Part shown: positions 25,795-35,020 of the stretch, in pieces | Layout: each line of letters opens with the position of its first letter | How positions within the stretch are numbered: position 1 is the first letter of the stretch | Source of the DNA: JAGTQI01 sp038868115 | GTDB lineage: Archaea; Thermoproteota; Bathyarchaeia; Bathyarchaeales; Bathycorpusculaceae | Assembly (NCBI GenBank): GCA_038868115.1 | Contig: JAWBXA010000008.1 | Span: forward strand, 1-55,689 | Direction of reading: 5' to 3' | DNA length: 55,689 bases | The notes under the pieces: model-generated | The model's database searches: none | Seen by the model: the letters and a program-made list of their open reading frames with translations, nothing else | What the model was told of the DNA's origin: nothing | Made by a program: the position numbers and the translations under genes

Positions 25795-26601
25795 ATGAGC
25801 TTGATTAAAGAGGCGAAGTTTTTCCTTCAAAGGTATCGTATCTTTCCGAAGAAAAGCCTTGGACAACATTTTATGGTTGAGCCTTCAATTTTTCAACTTT
25901 TAGCCAGCTACGCCTCGCTTTGCAAAAGTGATGTTGTTTTGGACATTGGCGCTGGGCTGGGCTTTCTAACTCGCTTTTTAGCCGAAAAGTGTGGAGGGGT
26001 TTTAGCTGTTGAAGTGGATAGTAGGCTTGTCAGAGTTTTATGTGAGCAGCTCGGAGCGTTACCAAACATCAAGGTCATCGAGGGAGACATTCTTAAGCTT
26101 TCACTTCCAGCATTCAACAAAATTGTTTCCATACCGCCATACAGAATTTCTTCAGCTTTAATCCAATGGCTCTTCGACAAAAAATCCGAGTGTGCCGTTT
26201 TTGTTTTTCAAAAAGAGTTTGCAAGCCGTCTCGTGGCACCAGCCGGATGCGAAGACTATAGCTGGTTAACTGTTTTAACCTACTACCATTTTGATGTTGA
26301 GCTTTTAGACGATGTGCCAAAGACTTTTTTCTATCCACAGCCCGAAGTAGACTCTGTAATTGTCCGCTTGAAACCAAAAGTGCCACCGCCTTTTAAGCTG
26401 AAGGATGAAGCCCTTTTTGCTAGGCTTGTGCAAGCCCTTTTCACACAGCGCAACAAAAAGGTGAGAAACGCCATCCAACCCTTCATGAGAAAAGAGCGTA
26501 AAGTTTCCAAAGAAGCTGACTCTCTTCCCTTTCATGATAGACGCGTGCGGGAACTGGCGCCAGAGGACTTTGGTGAGTTGGCAAATGCCTTCGCCATCTA
26601 A
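25795..26601 (+). CDS. ksgA: rRNA adenine dimethyltransferase KsgA/Dim1
   Basis: The 268-residue SAM enzyme dimethylates two adjacent adenines near the 3' end of 16S rRNA. KKSLGQHFM opens the fold, and VLDIGAGLGFLTRFLA binds SAM. The catalytic motif that normally reads N-L/I-P-Y is IPPY here (VSIPPYRISS), so the usual Asn is replaced. The C-terminal domain with FYPQPEVDSVIVRLKP and LFTQRNKKVRNA is typical. It overlaps the following methyltransferase gene by 17 nt. Confidence 0.92.
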   Translation: MSLIKEAKFFLQRYRIFPKKSLGQHFMVEPSIFQLLASYASLCKSDVVLDIGAGLGFLTRFLAEKCGGVLAVEVDSRLVRVLCEQLGALPNIKVIEGDILKLSLPAFNKIVSIPPYRISSALIQWLFDKKSECAVFVFQKEFASRLVAPAGCEDYSWLTVLTYYHFDVELLDDVPKTFFYPQPEVDSVIVRLKPKVPPPFKLKDEALFARLVQALFTQRNKKVRNAIQPFMRKERKVSKEADSLPFHDRRVRELAPEDFGELANAFAI

Positions 26602-27211
26602 GCAGGTGTTCTTCAAAGGCTACGTTTTCAATGTTTGGCGAGACGTTTACGAACCAGCAGAGGACTCCTTTCTGTTTGCGGAAAACCTAACGGTGGAAGA
26701 AGACGAAAAAGTTCTTGATGTAGGAACCGGATGCGGTATCCTCGGTATAATCGCCGCAAATAAAGCCTCGCAAGTTGTTGCTATTGACATAAACCCGGAA
26801 GCAGTGCGATGTGCGAAGGAAAATGCTAAACTAAATAGTGTTGCCGATAAAATGTTCTTTATTCAAGGCGACCTCTTCTCGCCCTTAAAGGTTGGAGAAA
26901 AGTTCGATTTAATCCTTTTTAATGCGCCTTATTTGCCAACAGAGCCTTTTGAGGGCAAAACTTTCGTTGAGCGCGCATGGGCTGGCGGGACAAGTGGCAG
27001 AGCTGTCATAGACCGCTTTTTGAAGGATGTTCATAATTATGTTAATGTTGGTGGTCGTGTTTTGTTGCTGCAGTCCACCTTCGCGGATGTAGGTGAAACC
27101 ATGCAAATTTTGGAAGTTAAAGGTTTTAAGGCAGAGATTATTGCAAGTTTAGGCCTTCCCTTCTTTGAAACAATAGTGCTTATTGAAGCGAAAGCTACTT
27201 CTAGCCCTTAA
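26585..27211 (+). CDS. HemK/PrmC-like (Mtq2-type) class I methyltransferase
   Basis: The 208-residue protein has a SAM site VLDVGTGCGILGIIAANKA and the active-site motif NAPYLP, a variant of the NPPY used by glutamine-N5 methyltransferases. An YEPAEDSFLFAE segment precedes it, as in archaeal and eukaryotic Mtq2/HemK relatives. The likely substrate is the GGQ motif of release factor aRF1, inferred from family. I chose ATG 26585, inside the ksgA end, over ATG 26534. Confidence 0.88.
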   Translation: MPSPSKQVFFKGYVFNVWRDVYEPAEDSFLFAENLTVEEDEKVLDVGTGCGILGIIAANKASQVVAIDINPEAVRCAKENAKLNSVADKMFFIQGDLFSPLKVGEKFDLILFNAPYLPTEPFEGKTFVERAWAGGTSGRAVIDRFLKDVHNYVNVGGRVLLLQSTFADVGETMQILEVKGFKAEIIASLGLPFFETIVLIEAKATSSP

Positions 27212-27417
27212 GCATTCTAACTTTAAAGCATTTCTCGTTTTTCTTGCTCGCTCAAAGAGGAAGTTTGAAAAGAGTTTTGGCGAGTTCAAACATGTGGTGC
27301 GTGTCTACTCAAACACCTCTGCACTGCAATGTAGTTTTCGTTTATATAAAATACCTCATTCTTATGTGAATAGCTGTTTCAACCGCTTTATAGAATTTTG
27401 TTGAAAAACTATATAAT

Positions 27418-27990
27418 GTGAAGGCTTTACTATTGCTAGAAAAACGCTACTTGGAGCATGAACATTCCATGTGCATAATTGGAAAGGACAAGTTGAAGGA
27501 GCTTATTGAAAATTACAAGTGCATATACCCTTATGACTATAACCTCCTTGACGGGGACAGTTACGTGTTGACGGTTAAAGATGAGACGACGCTGAACTAT
27601 TTGGAGCATAAGAACTTAATATCCTACGAAATTGTTTTTACCCCGCCGAATTATGTTGCTCATCTAACAGCTAAGAGCAAGTATGGGCGGATGGGCTTAT
27701 CCTTCCTTAACGCGGCGAAGGTTCACAGCGGCTTTGTAGGTAGGCTAGCGCTTGAAATTGTGAATTTGAGCAATGACCGTTGTCCAATAACTATTAAGCG
27801 GGGAGACCCCTTCATGCACATAGAGTTCATAACAAGGGAAGGTGTGCCATCGCCCTACACGGGCGAGTACCAGTTCCAGTACTTGACAGATGAAGAAGTG
27901 AAAATGTATATTCCAATTTTAAAGCGGGTTTTTCCAAACTACGATGAGCTGGCAAAAATATGGTTTAAAAATAGATCCTTGCCTCCATAA
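27418..27990 (+). CDS. dcd: dCTP deaminase / dUTPase family protein
   Basis: The 190-residue protein has the trimeric dUTPase-like fold. The key stretch is AKSKYGRMGLSFLNAAKVHSGFVGRLALEIVN, with the dUTPase-like Ser/Arg region and the G-F-X-G-X-L-X-L-E-I signature. It could deaminate dCTP, hydrolyse dUTP, or do both. The start is GTG 27418 or ATG 27469 (MCIIGKDKLKELIE), and the latter fits the family better. TATA-like TTTATATAAA lies at 27341-27350 and CTTTATAG near 27387. Confidence 0.8.
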   Translation: MKALLLLEKRYLEHEHSMCIIGKDKLKELIENYKCIYPYDYNLLDGDSYVLTVKDETTLNYLEHKNLISYEIVFTPPNYVAHLTAKSKYGRMGLSFLNAAKVHSGFVGRLALEIVNLSNDRCPITIKRGDPFMHIEFITREGVPSPYTGEYQFQYLTDEEVKMYIPILKRVFPNYDELAKIWFKNRSLPP

Positions 27991-28072
27991 TCCCCTAACC
28001 ATAATTTAAACTGAATTCTCAATTCATAACCTTAATCAAGCATTGGGATGCTTGTGCATGCTTAACAAACTG

Positions 28073-28080
28073 CTTAAATA
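28073..28080 (+). promoter_or_regulatory. TATA element for rpl10e-ppsA
   Basis: CTTAAATA lies 32 nt upstream of the rpl10e ATG, at standard archaeal spacing for a nearly leaderless transcript. Confidence 0.4.
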
Positions 28081-28111
28081 CCGCCATTGTGTATGCTGAA
28101 AGGGATGCACC

Positions 28112-28624
28112 ATGCGCGCGCGTAACTATAGAGAGGTTAAAGGGCAGCCCTACACTAGACGGGAGTTTGTTAAGGGTTTCCCCCAGCCGAAAATAACCAA
28201 GTTTACTATGGGTGATCCTAACACCAAATTCGATTATGAGGCTAGGCTCATAGCCCTAGAAAGAGCCCAGATTAGGCATAATGCGTTGGAAGCTGCCCGT
28301 GTAGCGACAAACCGCCTCCTAATGGATAAACTTTCAAACAATTATTTCTTACAGGTTCATCCATACCCGCATGTTATTCTTCGGGAAAACAAGATGATTT
28401 TTGGAGCTCATGCGGACCGCCTTCAGGATGGAATGAGAAGGGCTTTTGGAAAGCCCATTGGCACTGCGGCACGTGTGGAGCCAAACCAGACGATTATGAC
28501 TGTTAGGGTGAACGCTAATGGTGTTGAGGTTGCAAAGGAAGCCTTAAGGCGGGGAGCCGCAAAGCTTCCAACACCATGTCGGATAGTTGTTGAAAAATTG
28601 CAGGTTGAGGAGGCGAAAATGTAA
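28112..28624 (+). CDS. rpl10e: Ribosomal protein L10e (uL16)
   Basis: The 170-residue protein is uL16, which lines the tRNA path near the peptidyl-transferase centre. It starts MRARNYREVKGQPYTRREFVKG and has the conserved HPYPHVILRENKM and ADRLQDGMRRAFGKPIGTAARV segments. The stop overlaps the PEP synthase start as TAATG, so translation of the two is probably coupled, an odd pairing of a ribosomal protein and a carbon-metabolism enzyme. Confidence 0.95.
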   Translation: MRARNYREVKGQPYTRREFVKGFPQPKITKFTMGDPNTKFDYEARLIALERAQIRHNALEAARVATNRLLMDKLSNNYFLQVHPYPHVILRENKMIFGAHADRLQDGMRRAFGKPIGTAARVEPNQTIMTVRVNANGVEVAKEALRRGAAKLPTPCRIVVEKLQVEEAKM

Positions 28625-31101
28625 TGGCAGAGATGAAAACAGACCTTGTAATATGGTTTGAAAACCTTAGGAGAACCGACATACCCCTTGTTGGAGGAAA
28701 AAATGCGAATTTAGGCGAAATGCTGAGTATTGGCATTTCAATTCCACATGGGTTTGCAATAACGGCTTACGCCTATAAGCGTTTCATTGAGGAGACTGGC
28801 GTTGCTAGCGAAATCTACAAAATCATAAAAGAGACTGTTAAAGACCCAAACAATCCAAAACAATATGAGGAAGCCTCTAAAAAGATCCGCGCCCTAATCG
28901 AGTCTACGTCCATGCCTAAGGATATAGAAATGGCTATACGAACCGCCTATAGAGAGCTGTGTAAACGGTTAAACGTGAATGATGTTTTTGTGGCTGTCCG
29001 GTCCAGCGCTACAGCTGAAGATTTGCCGGACGCTTCTTTTGCTGGGCAGCAGGAAACATATCTGAATGTTAGAGGCGAAAACGAGGTTATCGAGAAAACT
29101 ATTAAATGCTGGTCCAGTCTTTTTACGCCCCGCGCCATTTTCTATCGTGCCCAGAAAGGCTTCGCCCATGAAAGAGTTCTCATAAGCGTTGGTGTCCAAA
29201 AAATGGTTTATGCAAAAGCCGCCGGCGTTATGTTTACAATAAACCCCGTCAGCGGAGACCCAAACCAGATTGTTATTGAGGGCAATTATGGCTTAGGCGA
29301 AGCCGTTGTTTCTGGAGCCGTCACTCCTGACGAGTTTATCGTCGACAAGCAAACCATGAAGATTATTGGAAGGCGCATTGCCACCAAGAAGGTGATGTAT
29401 GCCCGTGACCCAAACACTGGTAAAACCGTGCATTTGGATGTGCCGGCTGAAAAGCAGAATTTGCCATGCTTAACAGATGAGGAGGTTCTCAAACTCGCCG
29501 AGCTGGCTAAAAAAATTGAGCAGCACTATGGCAAACCCCAGGACATCGAATGGGCCATTGACAGCGAACTGGACTTTCCGGAAAATGTTTTCATTGTGCA
29601 ATCCAGACCAGAAACCGTTTGGAGTTTGAAAGCAGTTGAAGCGCCTGAAAAGAAAGTTGAAGTTGACTTAGCAAAACCAGAAGAGGTGTTAAAAGTTGTT
29701 GTTAAGGGCATACCAGCAGGCAAGAGAGGGGTAGGTTTCGGAGTGGCAAAGGTTGTCCCAAATCCAGAGGAAGCAGCCAAGGTTATGCGGAAAGGCGACA
29801 TTCTCGTAACAGACATGACTAATCCGGACTATGTGCCTTTCATGAGGCTTGCCAGTGCCATAGTTACAGACAAGGGTGGTATAACATGTCATGCAGCTAT
29901 TGTTAGCCGTGAGCTTGGCATACCATGTGTGGTCGGCACCGAAAATGCCACAAAACTGATGGTTAGCGGTAAGGAGTATACTGTTGATGCGAGAAGTGGA
30001 GTTGTCTATGAAGGTATAGTCCAAGCCATGACTGAGCATCCAACGTCGACGCCGTCTGGAGTACTTTCCCAAGCGGCGTTTGCTGGCATTGTACAATCAG
30101 TTCCAGTAACTGCGACGAAAATTTACATGAACCTTGGGGTTCCAGAGAAGATTGAGGATTACAAGGATTTGCCCTTTGAAGGCATAGGGCTTATGCGTAT
30201 CGAGTTCATCCTAGCCAGCTACATTGGAGAACACCCGCTTTACCTTATCGAGATTGGGCAAGGCCAAAAGTTTGTGGACAAACTTGCAGAGGGTATAGCC
30301 ACCGTTGCTAGGGCTATACAGCCCCGCCCAGTTGTTGTGCGCTTCAGTGATTTTAAAACCAACGAGTACCGCGAGCTTAAAGGCGGAGAAAAATATGAGA
30401 TTGTTGAGAACAACCCCATGTTGGGATGGCGGGGATGCAGCCGCTACATAAGCCCATGGTACGAGAAGGCCTTCCGCCTAGAATGTCAAGCCATAAGAAA
30501 GTGTCGTGAAGAGTGGGGACTGAAAAACGTCTGGGTTATGCTTCCAGTCGTGCGTACCCTCTGGGAAGCCAAAAAGTGTCTAGAAATAATGCGTGAAGAA
30601 GGCTTAGAAAGGTCAAAAGACTTTAAGGTTTGGTTTATGGCTGAAACACCGTCAATAGCCATATTAGCCGACGAGTTTTCGAAGCTCTGTGACGGTTTCT
30701 CCATAGGTTCAAACGATATGACACAAGGCATACTGATGATTGACAGAGACTCCGAACGCCTTGGACAAATGGGATACTTTGACGAAAGGGACCCAGCCGT
30801 AAAAAGGATAATAGCCCACCTAATTAGGGTGGCACACGAAAACGGCGTTACGGTCTCTATCTGCGGGGAGGCACCTTCAAATCTTCCGGATTTCACAGAG
30901 TTCTTGGTGCGGGCTGGAATAGACAGCATGTCTGTAAACCCTGATGCCGTAATAGCCACAAAGAAATTAGTAGCAAGCATAGAGCAAAAAATGATCCTGG
31001 AGAAGCTTGCAGAACAGCACGAGTGCACCCTAGGGCGTCCGGTTAAAAGACCAAAAGAAGACTGGGAATGGTCGCCCAGATGGGATGAAAGCATAAAGTA
31101 A
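28624..31101 (+). CDS. ppsA: Phosphoenolpyruvate synthase
   Basis: The 825-residue enzyme converts pyruvate, ATP and water to PEP, AMP and phosphate, the entry to gluconeogenesis. It has the N-terminal ATP-binding half (VRSSATAEDLPDASFAGQQ), the swivelling phosphohistidine domain with GGITCHAAIVSRELG (His near residue 422), and a C-terminal PEP/pyruvate barrel (FSIGSNDMTQ, SICGEAPS). It is full length. With FBP aldolase/phosphatase at 50392-51513 it supports a gluconeogenic route. Confidence 0.96.
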   Translation: MAEMKTDLVIWFENLRRTDIPLVGGKNANLGEMLSIGISIPHGFAITAYAYKRFIEETGVASEIYKIIKETVKDPNNPKQYEEASKKIRALIESTSMPKDIEMAIRTAYRELCKRLNVNDVFVAVRSSATAEDLPDASFAGQQETYLNVRGENEVIEKTIKCWSSLFTPRAIFYRAQKGFAHERVLISVGVQKMVYAKAAGVMFTINPVSGDPNQIVIEGNYGLGEAVVSGAVTPDEFIVDKQTMKIIGRRIATKKVMYARDPNTGKTVHLDVPAEKQNLPCLTDEEVLKLAELAKKIEQHYGKPQDIEWAIDSELDFPENVFIVQSRPETVWSLKAVEAPEKKVEVDLAKPEEVLKVVVKGIPAGKRGVGFGVAKVVPNPEEAAKVMRKGDILVTDMTNPDYVPFMRLASAIVTDKGGITCHAAIVSRELGIPCVVGTENATKLMVSGKEYTVDARSGVVYEGIVQAMTEHPTSTPSGVLSQAAFAGIVQSVPVTATKIYMNLGVPEKIEDYKDLPFEGIGLMRIEFILASYIGEHPLYLIEIGQGQKFVDKLAEGIATVARAIQPRPVVVRFSDFKTNEYRELKGGEKYEIVENNPMLGWRGCSRYISPWYEKAFRLECQAIRKCREEWGLKNVWVMLPVVRTLWEAKKCLEIMREEGLERSKDFKVWFMAETPSIAILADEFSKLCDGFSIGSNDMTQGILMIDRDSERLGQMGYFDERDPAVKRIIAHLIRVAHENGVTVSICGEAPSNLPDFTEFLVRAGIDSMSVNPDAVIATKKLVASIEQKMILEKLAEQHECTLGRPVKRPKEDWEWSPRWDESIK

Positions 31102-31171
31102 AAAGCCGCTTAAAAATTCCCCCTTTACTAGTCAATGTTCTTCAAAGGTTGTTTGGTGTTCCATCTTGAAG

Positions 31172-32161
31172 ATGTTTGATTTTGAAGAAGAAAGGTTAAA
31201 GCAGGAAATCGCTAAGCTTGGAGCCAAACGGGTTCTAATACAACTGCCAGAAGGACTGAAAGACGAGGCTCCACGTCTGGCAAAAGTTGTTGAAAAGGCT
31301 GGCGCTTTGCCAATTATCTCCGCAGACCCATGCTACGGTGCTTGCGACCTAGCAACCTCTGAAGCTGAAAGCCTCAGCGCAGACGTCATAGTGCATTATG
31401 GGCATACGAAACTCCTGAAATATGAGAAATTACCAACCATTTACTTTGAGGCGCGAGCCACCATAAGCATCGCAGAGACTGTTGAAAAAGCACTACCCTT
31501 AATGGAAAATTGGCATAAAGTGGGCTTAGCTACAACAGTTCAGCATGTTCAAACCCTCGACGAAGCGAAAGAGATGCTAATCCGCGCTGGAAAAACTGTC
31601 ATGGTTGGCGATGCTGGACGCCTAAACTATCCCGGGCAGGTTGTTGGGTGCGACTACAGCAACGCTAAATCCGTAGCAGGAGACGTTGAAGGCTTCCTCT
31701 TTATAGGCGGCGGACGCTTTCATGCTCTAGGATTAGCTCTCGCCACCTCAAAATCAACAGTGGTTGCAGACCCCTATGAGAAGAGAGCCTACCTAGTAGA
31801 CGATGAAGCCCAAAAAGTTCAAAAGCAAAGGTGGTCGTACATCAAAGAAGCCCAGAAAGCAAGAACCTTTGCAGTTCTTGTTGGACTTAAACCTGGGCAA
31901 AAGCGGCTGGATGAAGCCTTAACCATTAGAGGAAAGCTTGAAAAGGCTGGCAAGGACACCTACCTATTTGCCATTAGAGAAATAACACCAGAAGCGGTAA
32001 TGAACTTTCCAACGGTGGACGCTTACGTTAATACGGCATGTCCACGAGTGTCCATTGATGCGCCCTCCAAGTTCTCAAAGCCGATGTTAACCATAAACGA
32101 GGCACTTGTGGTTATTGGTGAAATTTCATGGAAAGAGCTTTGCAAAAGGGGATTTTTCTAG
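31172..32161 (+). CDS. dph2: Diphthamide synthase subunit Dph2
   Basis: Dph2 is a non-classical radical-SAM enzyme that starts diphthamide formation on elongation factor aEF2. The protein of about 330 residues holds the Fe-S cysteines in DPCYGACDLA (near residues 54-58), VVGCDYSN (near 160) and NTACPRVSID (near 290), matching the three-cysteine pattern of archaeal Dph2. ATG 31172 or TTG 31166 may be the start. The next frame begins 11 nt after its stop, and csl4-rpoL follow in the same orientation. Confidence 0.94.
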   Translation: MFDFEEERLKQEIAKLGAKRVLIQLPEGLKDEAPRLAKVVEKAGALPIISADPCYGACDLATSEAESLSADVIVHYGHTKLLKYEKLPTIYFEARATISIAETVEKALPLMENWHKVGLATTVQHVQTLDEAKEMLIRAGKTVMVGDAGRLNYPGQVVGCDYSNAKSVAGDVEGFLFIGGGRFHALGLALATSKSTVVADPYEKRAYLVDDEAQKVQKQRWSYIKEAQKARTFAVLVGLKPGQKRLDEALTIRGKLEKAGKDTYLFAIREITPEAVMNFPTVDAYVNTACPRVSIDAPSKFSKPMLTINEALVVIGEISWKELCKRGFF

Positions 32162-32172
32162 AACGAAGACTT

Positions 32173-32508
32173 ATGGAGGGTATAGTCGCCTTTACTTCAG
32201 AATGCTCTGGATGCGGGTTTTCGGGGCTCTCTCCAGAAAGTGCGCTCGTAAAGTGAGAACTGTCACTGAATTATTCAACCGGCAGAAAAGTCGTTGTCGA
32301 CTATTTGAGGTGTATGCTTGAGGAAAAATGCGGCAGTTTCCACATGAAAAGGACAAAAGCTCAATGTGTAATCTCTGAACCGCAGAGAGTTCTAAGGAAG
32401 CTTTTAGACCATGAAAGGTTGCATACGCGTTATATGCCAAGGTGCTGCATGTTTATAGGGAGCTGGGAAAGGTTTATTGAGTCGTTCTGGAGTATTCTAA
32501 TAAGCCTT
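32173..32508 (+). pseudogene. Unrecognised ORF with in-frame TGA, running into csl4
   Basis: From ATG 32173 the frame reads MEGIVAFTSECSGCGFSG for 27 codons, then TGA at 32254. It continues in the same frame with protein-like sequence (ELSLNYSTGRKVVVDYLRC, CVISEPQRVLRKLLD, YMPRCCMFIGSWERFIE) straight into csl4 with no further stop. Six or more cysteines suggest a metal-binding protein. I do not recognise the family. CGA to TGA is a simple explanation for the stop. The lost 3' boundary suggests further decay or a fusion. Confidence 0.5.
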
Positions 32509-33108
32509 ATGGTTGGGTGTGGCAACGTGAATTTGCAATCTTCAAAAAGGAACAGCGGACAATTGGTTCTGCCTGGCGAACCCTTAGGTGTTATTGAGGA
32601 GTTTGTTCCAGACGCCGGTACATACGTTAAGGATGGGGTTATATACTCAAAAATTGTTGGATGTTCTCTCTTAGACTTTCTTAACAAGCGGGTTTCAGTC
32701 TTCCCATTGGTTCATGGGGCCCGAGTTCCAAAAGTTGGAAGCATCGTTATAGGGCAGGTTTCCAACGTCCAGACGCAAATAGCTACAGTTCGCATCTTTA
32801 AAATTGGAAAGAGGCTTCTTTCAGGATTTTTCACGGGTCTACTTCATGTTTCTGACGTTCACTTAAGATTTGTCGAGTCTATGTTTGACATCTGCAAGCC
32901 CGGCGATATACTCCGCGCAAAAGTAATAAGCGAAAAGAATAGGGCTTATCATCTAACAACCAAGGACAAAAGCTTGGGCGTTGTTTACGCGTTTTGTTCT
33001 CAATGCGGCGAAGTGCTAGAGCTTAAGAGTCGGGGCTTACGATGTCCAAGGTGTGGGAAAACTGAAAAGCGCAAAACAGCCTTAGACTATGGCAGAGGAA
33101 TAATCTAA
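32509..33108 (+). CDS. csl4: Exosome subunit Csl4
   Basis: Csl4 is an RNA-binding cap protein of the archaeal exosome. The conserved N-terminal domain begins at SGQLVLPGEPLGVIEEF, followed by an S1 domain (GSIVIGQVSNVQTQIATVRI, GLLHVSDVHLRF) and a C-terminal zinc ribbon (FCSQCG, CPRCG). The frame is open from further upstream, but that part is unrelated. The start is ATG 32509 or GTG 32527, with a G-rich stretch just before the GTG. RpoL follows after 16 nt. Confidence 0.92.
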   Translation: MVGCGNVNLQSSKRNSGQLVLPGEPLGVIEEFVPDAGTYVKDGVIYSKIVGCSLLDFLNKRVSVFPLVHGARVPKVGSIVIGQVSNVQTQIATVRIFKIGKRLLSGFFTGLLHVSDVHLRFVESMFDICKPGDILRAKVISEKNRAYHLTTKDKSLGVVYAFCSQCGEVLELKSRGLRCPRCGKTEKRKTALDYGRGII

Positions 33109-33124
33109 ATATGGTGGTGGAAAA

Positions 33125-33406
33125 GTGAAAGTCAACGTTTTAAAAAGAACGGAAAACGAGCTTAAAATTGAGGTTGAAGGAGCTGGTCATACTATCTGTA
33201 ACCTCCTCCAAAAAAGACTGCTAGAAGATGAAAATGTGGAGTTGGCTGGTTATGATATTCCACATCCCCTTACACCGGTTCCGGTGATTTATGTTCGGAC
33301 AAAGGGCAAAGTAAAACCGGAAGAAGCTCTACTAAAAGCGTTGGAAAAAGCCCGTGAAATGAACGAGGAGTTTAGCAAAGCCCTCCTAAAAGCCCTTAAA
33401 AAGTGA
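33125..33406 (+). CDS. rpoL: RNA polymerase subunit Rpb11 (RpoL)
   Basis: The 93-residue protein pairs with RpoD (Rpb3) in the polymerase assembly platform. Its pattern, EVEGAGHTICNLLQKRLLEDENVELAGYDIPHPL followed by a lysine-rich C-terminal helix, is standard for RpoL. The start is GTG at 33125. Its 3' end overlaps the convergent RNase III-like gene by 11 nt. Confidence 0.95.
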   Translation: MKVNVLKRTENELKIEVEGAGHTICNLLQKRLLEDENVELAGYDIPHPLTPVPVIYVRTKGKVKPEEALLKALEKAREMNEEFSKALLKALKK

Positions 33407-33788
33407 CACGATCCTTTATCGCTAACAATAGTTGAGTGAAGCCGTCCACAGAATTTTCTGACTTACATAGTATTGATACACATTCATCCAGTGACATGTA
33501 TCCATGAAGCCAAGCATAAACTATGAGGGCTTCAGCGGCATCAGCCAACATGTGGCTCGAAACTCTTGAGGGCATATGTTCCTTCAAACCAGCTTTTTTA
33601 AAAGCCTTAGCAAGCGTAGTCCCCTTAACTTTTGCTCCAGAAGGCTGACCCTTTTTCATGGACATTGCCAATGAGTAGGCGAAGTTTATGTACGCGTCGC
33701 CTAAAGCCGCCAGTCTGTGGTTTGTGAGGACATCAGTCAAGTTTCTGTAGGACTTTGTTAGGAGGAATGGCTTATCACGATTCTTCAA
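33396..33788 (-). CDS. RNase III-like helical domain protein
   Basis: The 130-residue protein has two segments that echo the RNase III endonuclease signature, LAALGDAYINFAYSLA and ADAAEALIVYAWL (compare GDAV and D-A-x-E-A-L in RNase III). There is no double-stranded RNA-binding domain. The conserved acids suggest it may be catalytic, but activity is not shown for this group. It converges on rpoL with an 11-nt overlap. Confidence 0.5.
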   Translation of the reverse strand: MKNRDKPFLLTKSYRNLTDVLTNHRLAALGDAYINFAYSLAMSMKKGQPSGAKVKGTTLAKAFKKAGLKEHMPSRVSSHMLADAAEALIVYAWLHGYMSLDECVSILCKSENSVDGFTQLLLAIKDRVTF

Positions 33789-33867
33789 TTTTGAACCCTA
33801 AAGTCTTCTTCACCCCCAATTTATATTAAGTACGGTTTCCTATGTGTGTTTGTTTTTGGTGTGGGAC

Positions 33868-34998
33868 ATGGTTGAGGAAAAACACAGCGGTGCAGCTCGC
33901 ATCGAATATTCAGTTGAAGCCTTACTTGAGTATCTCTCAGGATTATACGGATCTGATGTCGAAATTTGTGGTGTATGGAGGCTTGGAGAAGAACAAGCTA
34001 AGGGCATAAAAGATTTGAAGGGTTTTGGCTATGGCGTGCCATATGTCATCGAGTTTCGGATAAAGAACGAGATTCGGCGTGTTGTATTAGAAACAATGCG
34101 TCCAGAAGGTTTTGGACATGATTATCCATCAGATCGCGCCCAAATCCTTTTGTGGCAGCATTCGGCTTTTAATAAACTTCCAAGACATGTGCGCTCAATT
34201 GATGTTGGTGCTTTCACCACCGATGGCAAGGGAATGCGATCTCTTGGGAATTGCGGCGAGTTTTTCCTCTTAACCGAGTATGTTGACGGCACCCTCTACC
34301 ATTTTGACTTAGACCGTATAAAGAATAAAGGCGAAATGACCGATTTGGATGAGAAGCGTTGTTTAGCCCTTTCAGAATACTTGGTTAACATTCACAGCGT
34401 TAAACGTGATGCTCCATGGCTTTACGTTAGAAGGGCACGTGAGCTTATTGGGCATGGCGAGTGCATAATGGGATTGCTTGATAGTTACCCGCCGCAGCTG
34501 GATTTTGTGCAGGAAAACGAGTTGATAGACATTGAAAGAAACGGTGTTGTTTGGCGTTGGCGCCTCAAAAGAAGAACCCATAGACTCAGTCAAGTTCACG
34601 GCGACTTCCACCCATGGAACATCATGTTTCGTGAAGGCACAGACTTCACTGTTCTTGACCGCAGCAGAGGCGAATGGGGTGAACCGGCAGACGATGTGAC
34701 GGCCATGACGATAAACTACATATTCTACTCGTTGCAAAAGTATGGCGAACTGGCCGGCGTATTCGATAGGTTGTTTAGACTTTTCTGGGAAAACTATCTG
34801 CGGAAGACCGATGACTGGGAAATTTTGGAGGTTGTTCAGCCCTTCTATGCTTGGCGGGGTTTAGTGGTGGCATCGCCGATATGGTACCCAAACTTAAGCC
34901 TTGATGTTCGAAGAAAACTACTAAACTTTGTGCGAAACGTGTTGCAGTATGAAAAATTCGACTTAGACGCTGTAAACTCTTATCTGCAGTCCAGCTGA
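33868..34998 (+). CDS. Aminoglycoside phosphotransferase (APH)-fold kinase-like protein
   Basis: The 376-residue protein ends in an APH/choline-kinase-type catalytic region. VHGDFHPWNIMF gives the catalytic loop H-G-D-x-x-x-x-N, and TVLDRSRGEWGEPADD the metal-binding Asp. The N-terminal lobe is unusual, with no clear glycine-rich loop. Substrates in this family range from small alcohols and amines to proteins; none can be read here. ATG 33868 (MVEEKHSG) is preferred over GTG 33844. A 34-residue ORF and a GIY-YIG gene follow closely. Confidence 0.78.
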   Translation: MVEEKHSGAARIEYSVEALLEYLSGLYGSDVEICGVWRLGEEQAKGIKDLKGFGYGVPYVIEFRIKNEIRRVVLETMRPEGFGHDYPSDRAQILLWQHSAFNKLPRHVRSIDVGAFTTDGKGMRSLGNCGEFFLLTEYVDGTLYHFDLDRIKNKGEMTDLDEKRCLALSEYLVNIHSVKRDAPWLYVRRARELIGHGECIMGLLDSYPPQLDFVQENELIDIERNGVVWRWRLKRRTHRLSQVHGDFHPWNIMFREGTDFTVLDRSRGEWGEPADDVTAMTINYIFYSLQKYGELAGVFDRLFRLFWENYLRKTDDWEILEVVQPFYAWRGLVVASPIWYPNLSLDVRRKLLNFVRNVLQYEKFDLDAVNSYLQSS

Positions 34999-35020
34999 GC
35001 CTTTGAGTGAGGGTTCAAGG

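Noticed and set aside
32254..32256. TGA as a selenocysteine codon
   Set aside because: No SECIS-like hairpin or selenocysteine genes seen, and a simple CGA to TGA change explains it; kept only as a check.
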